Below are positions 20,294 to 20,384 of a stretch of 20,384 nt of DNA, one piece after another. The notes beneath the pieces are model-generated. The model did not search any database and was not told the origin of the DNA. It saw only the letters and a program-made list of their open reading frames with translations. Position 1 is the stretch's first letter, and each line of letters begins with the position of its first letter. A program made the position numbers and the translations under genes. Origin of the DNA: a virus; IMG/VR virus record IMGVR_UViG_3300025438_000177, positions 1 to 20,384 of that record; one strand, 5' to 3'.

Positions 20294-20384
20294 TAGCCCA
20301 CCTTTATCTTTACGCGGGAATCTTCGCCCGTATCTTTGTGGTAAACAACCGCTGTCATTGATCGCTCCGCTCCGTAACCTGAGT
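20293..20384 (-). CDS. 3' end of an upstream ORF (5' part outside window or 21-aa peptide)
   Basis: An open frame ending at TAA (20295..20293), overlapping the zinc-finger gene start as TAATG. An ATG at 20358 with GGAG 6 bases upstream would give MTAVVYHKDTGEDSRVKIKVG (21 residues). The frame also stays open to the window edge, so a longer protein may begin beyond it. A second frame (TQVTERSDQ, stop 20357..20355) ends at this ATG as ATGA, which favours the short start. Identity unknown. Confidence 0.4.
   Translation of the reverse strand, partial: SGYGAERSMTAVVYHKDTGEDSRVKIKVG

Overview
The window is part of a tailed double-stranded DNA phage or prophage genome with a long, siphovirus-type tail. 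Every gene I can support lies on the minus strand, so the functional order runs from high to low coordinates. The host cannot be read from the sequence. The tail fibre has a Mtd-like N-terminus followed by short repeats, and the tip protein carries an FN3 and decapeptide fibre. Both styles resemble phages of marine or freshwater Gram-negative bacteria, which is an inference. There are no tRNAs, integrase, lysis or replication genes here, so lifestyle cannot be decided.

Right block (about 20384 down to 17529): small, tightly coupled genes. They include two cysteine-rich zinc-binding candidates, a DUF3310 protein, an HNH/NinG-like endonuclease, several unknown proteins and up to three small single-span membrane proteins, two of them very short. 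A hairpin terminator (17513..17543) closes this block. About 310 bases before it (17607..17918) contain only a doubtful ORF and small palindromes.

Head block (17428 down to 10424): a candidate promoter overlapped by a perfect 7-1-7 palindrome precedes a leader ORF, TerS, TerL, portal, a MuF-like protein, a 23-residue lysine-rich peptide, a scaffold and the major capsid protein. A hairpin with a C(UUCG)G loop and a short U-run follows the capsid gene. Then come a head-tail connector with an EF-hand-like loop, a neck/virion-morphogenesis protein and a tail terminator. No maturation protease gene is visible.

Tail block (10402 down to 1): tail tube; a tail assembly chaperone pair joined by a programmed -1 frameshift (A AAA AAC with a downstream stem-loop); tape measure; distal-tail-like protein; a second tip protein; a GNAT acetyltransferase; a 1572-residue J-like tip/central fibre protein with three ~57-residue modules and 51 uninterrupted decapeptide repeats; a fibre-associated tail assembly chaperone; and a tail fibre cut by the window edge.

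Many junctions are ATGA, TAATG or TAGTG overlaps, so translation is strongly coupled. Starts were chosen by Shine-Dalgarno spacing, and several differ from the longest possible ORF.
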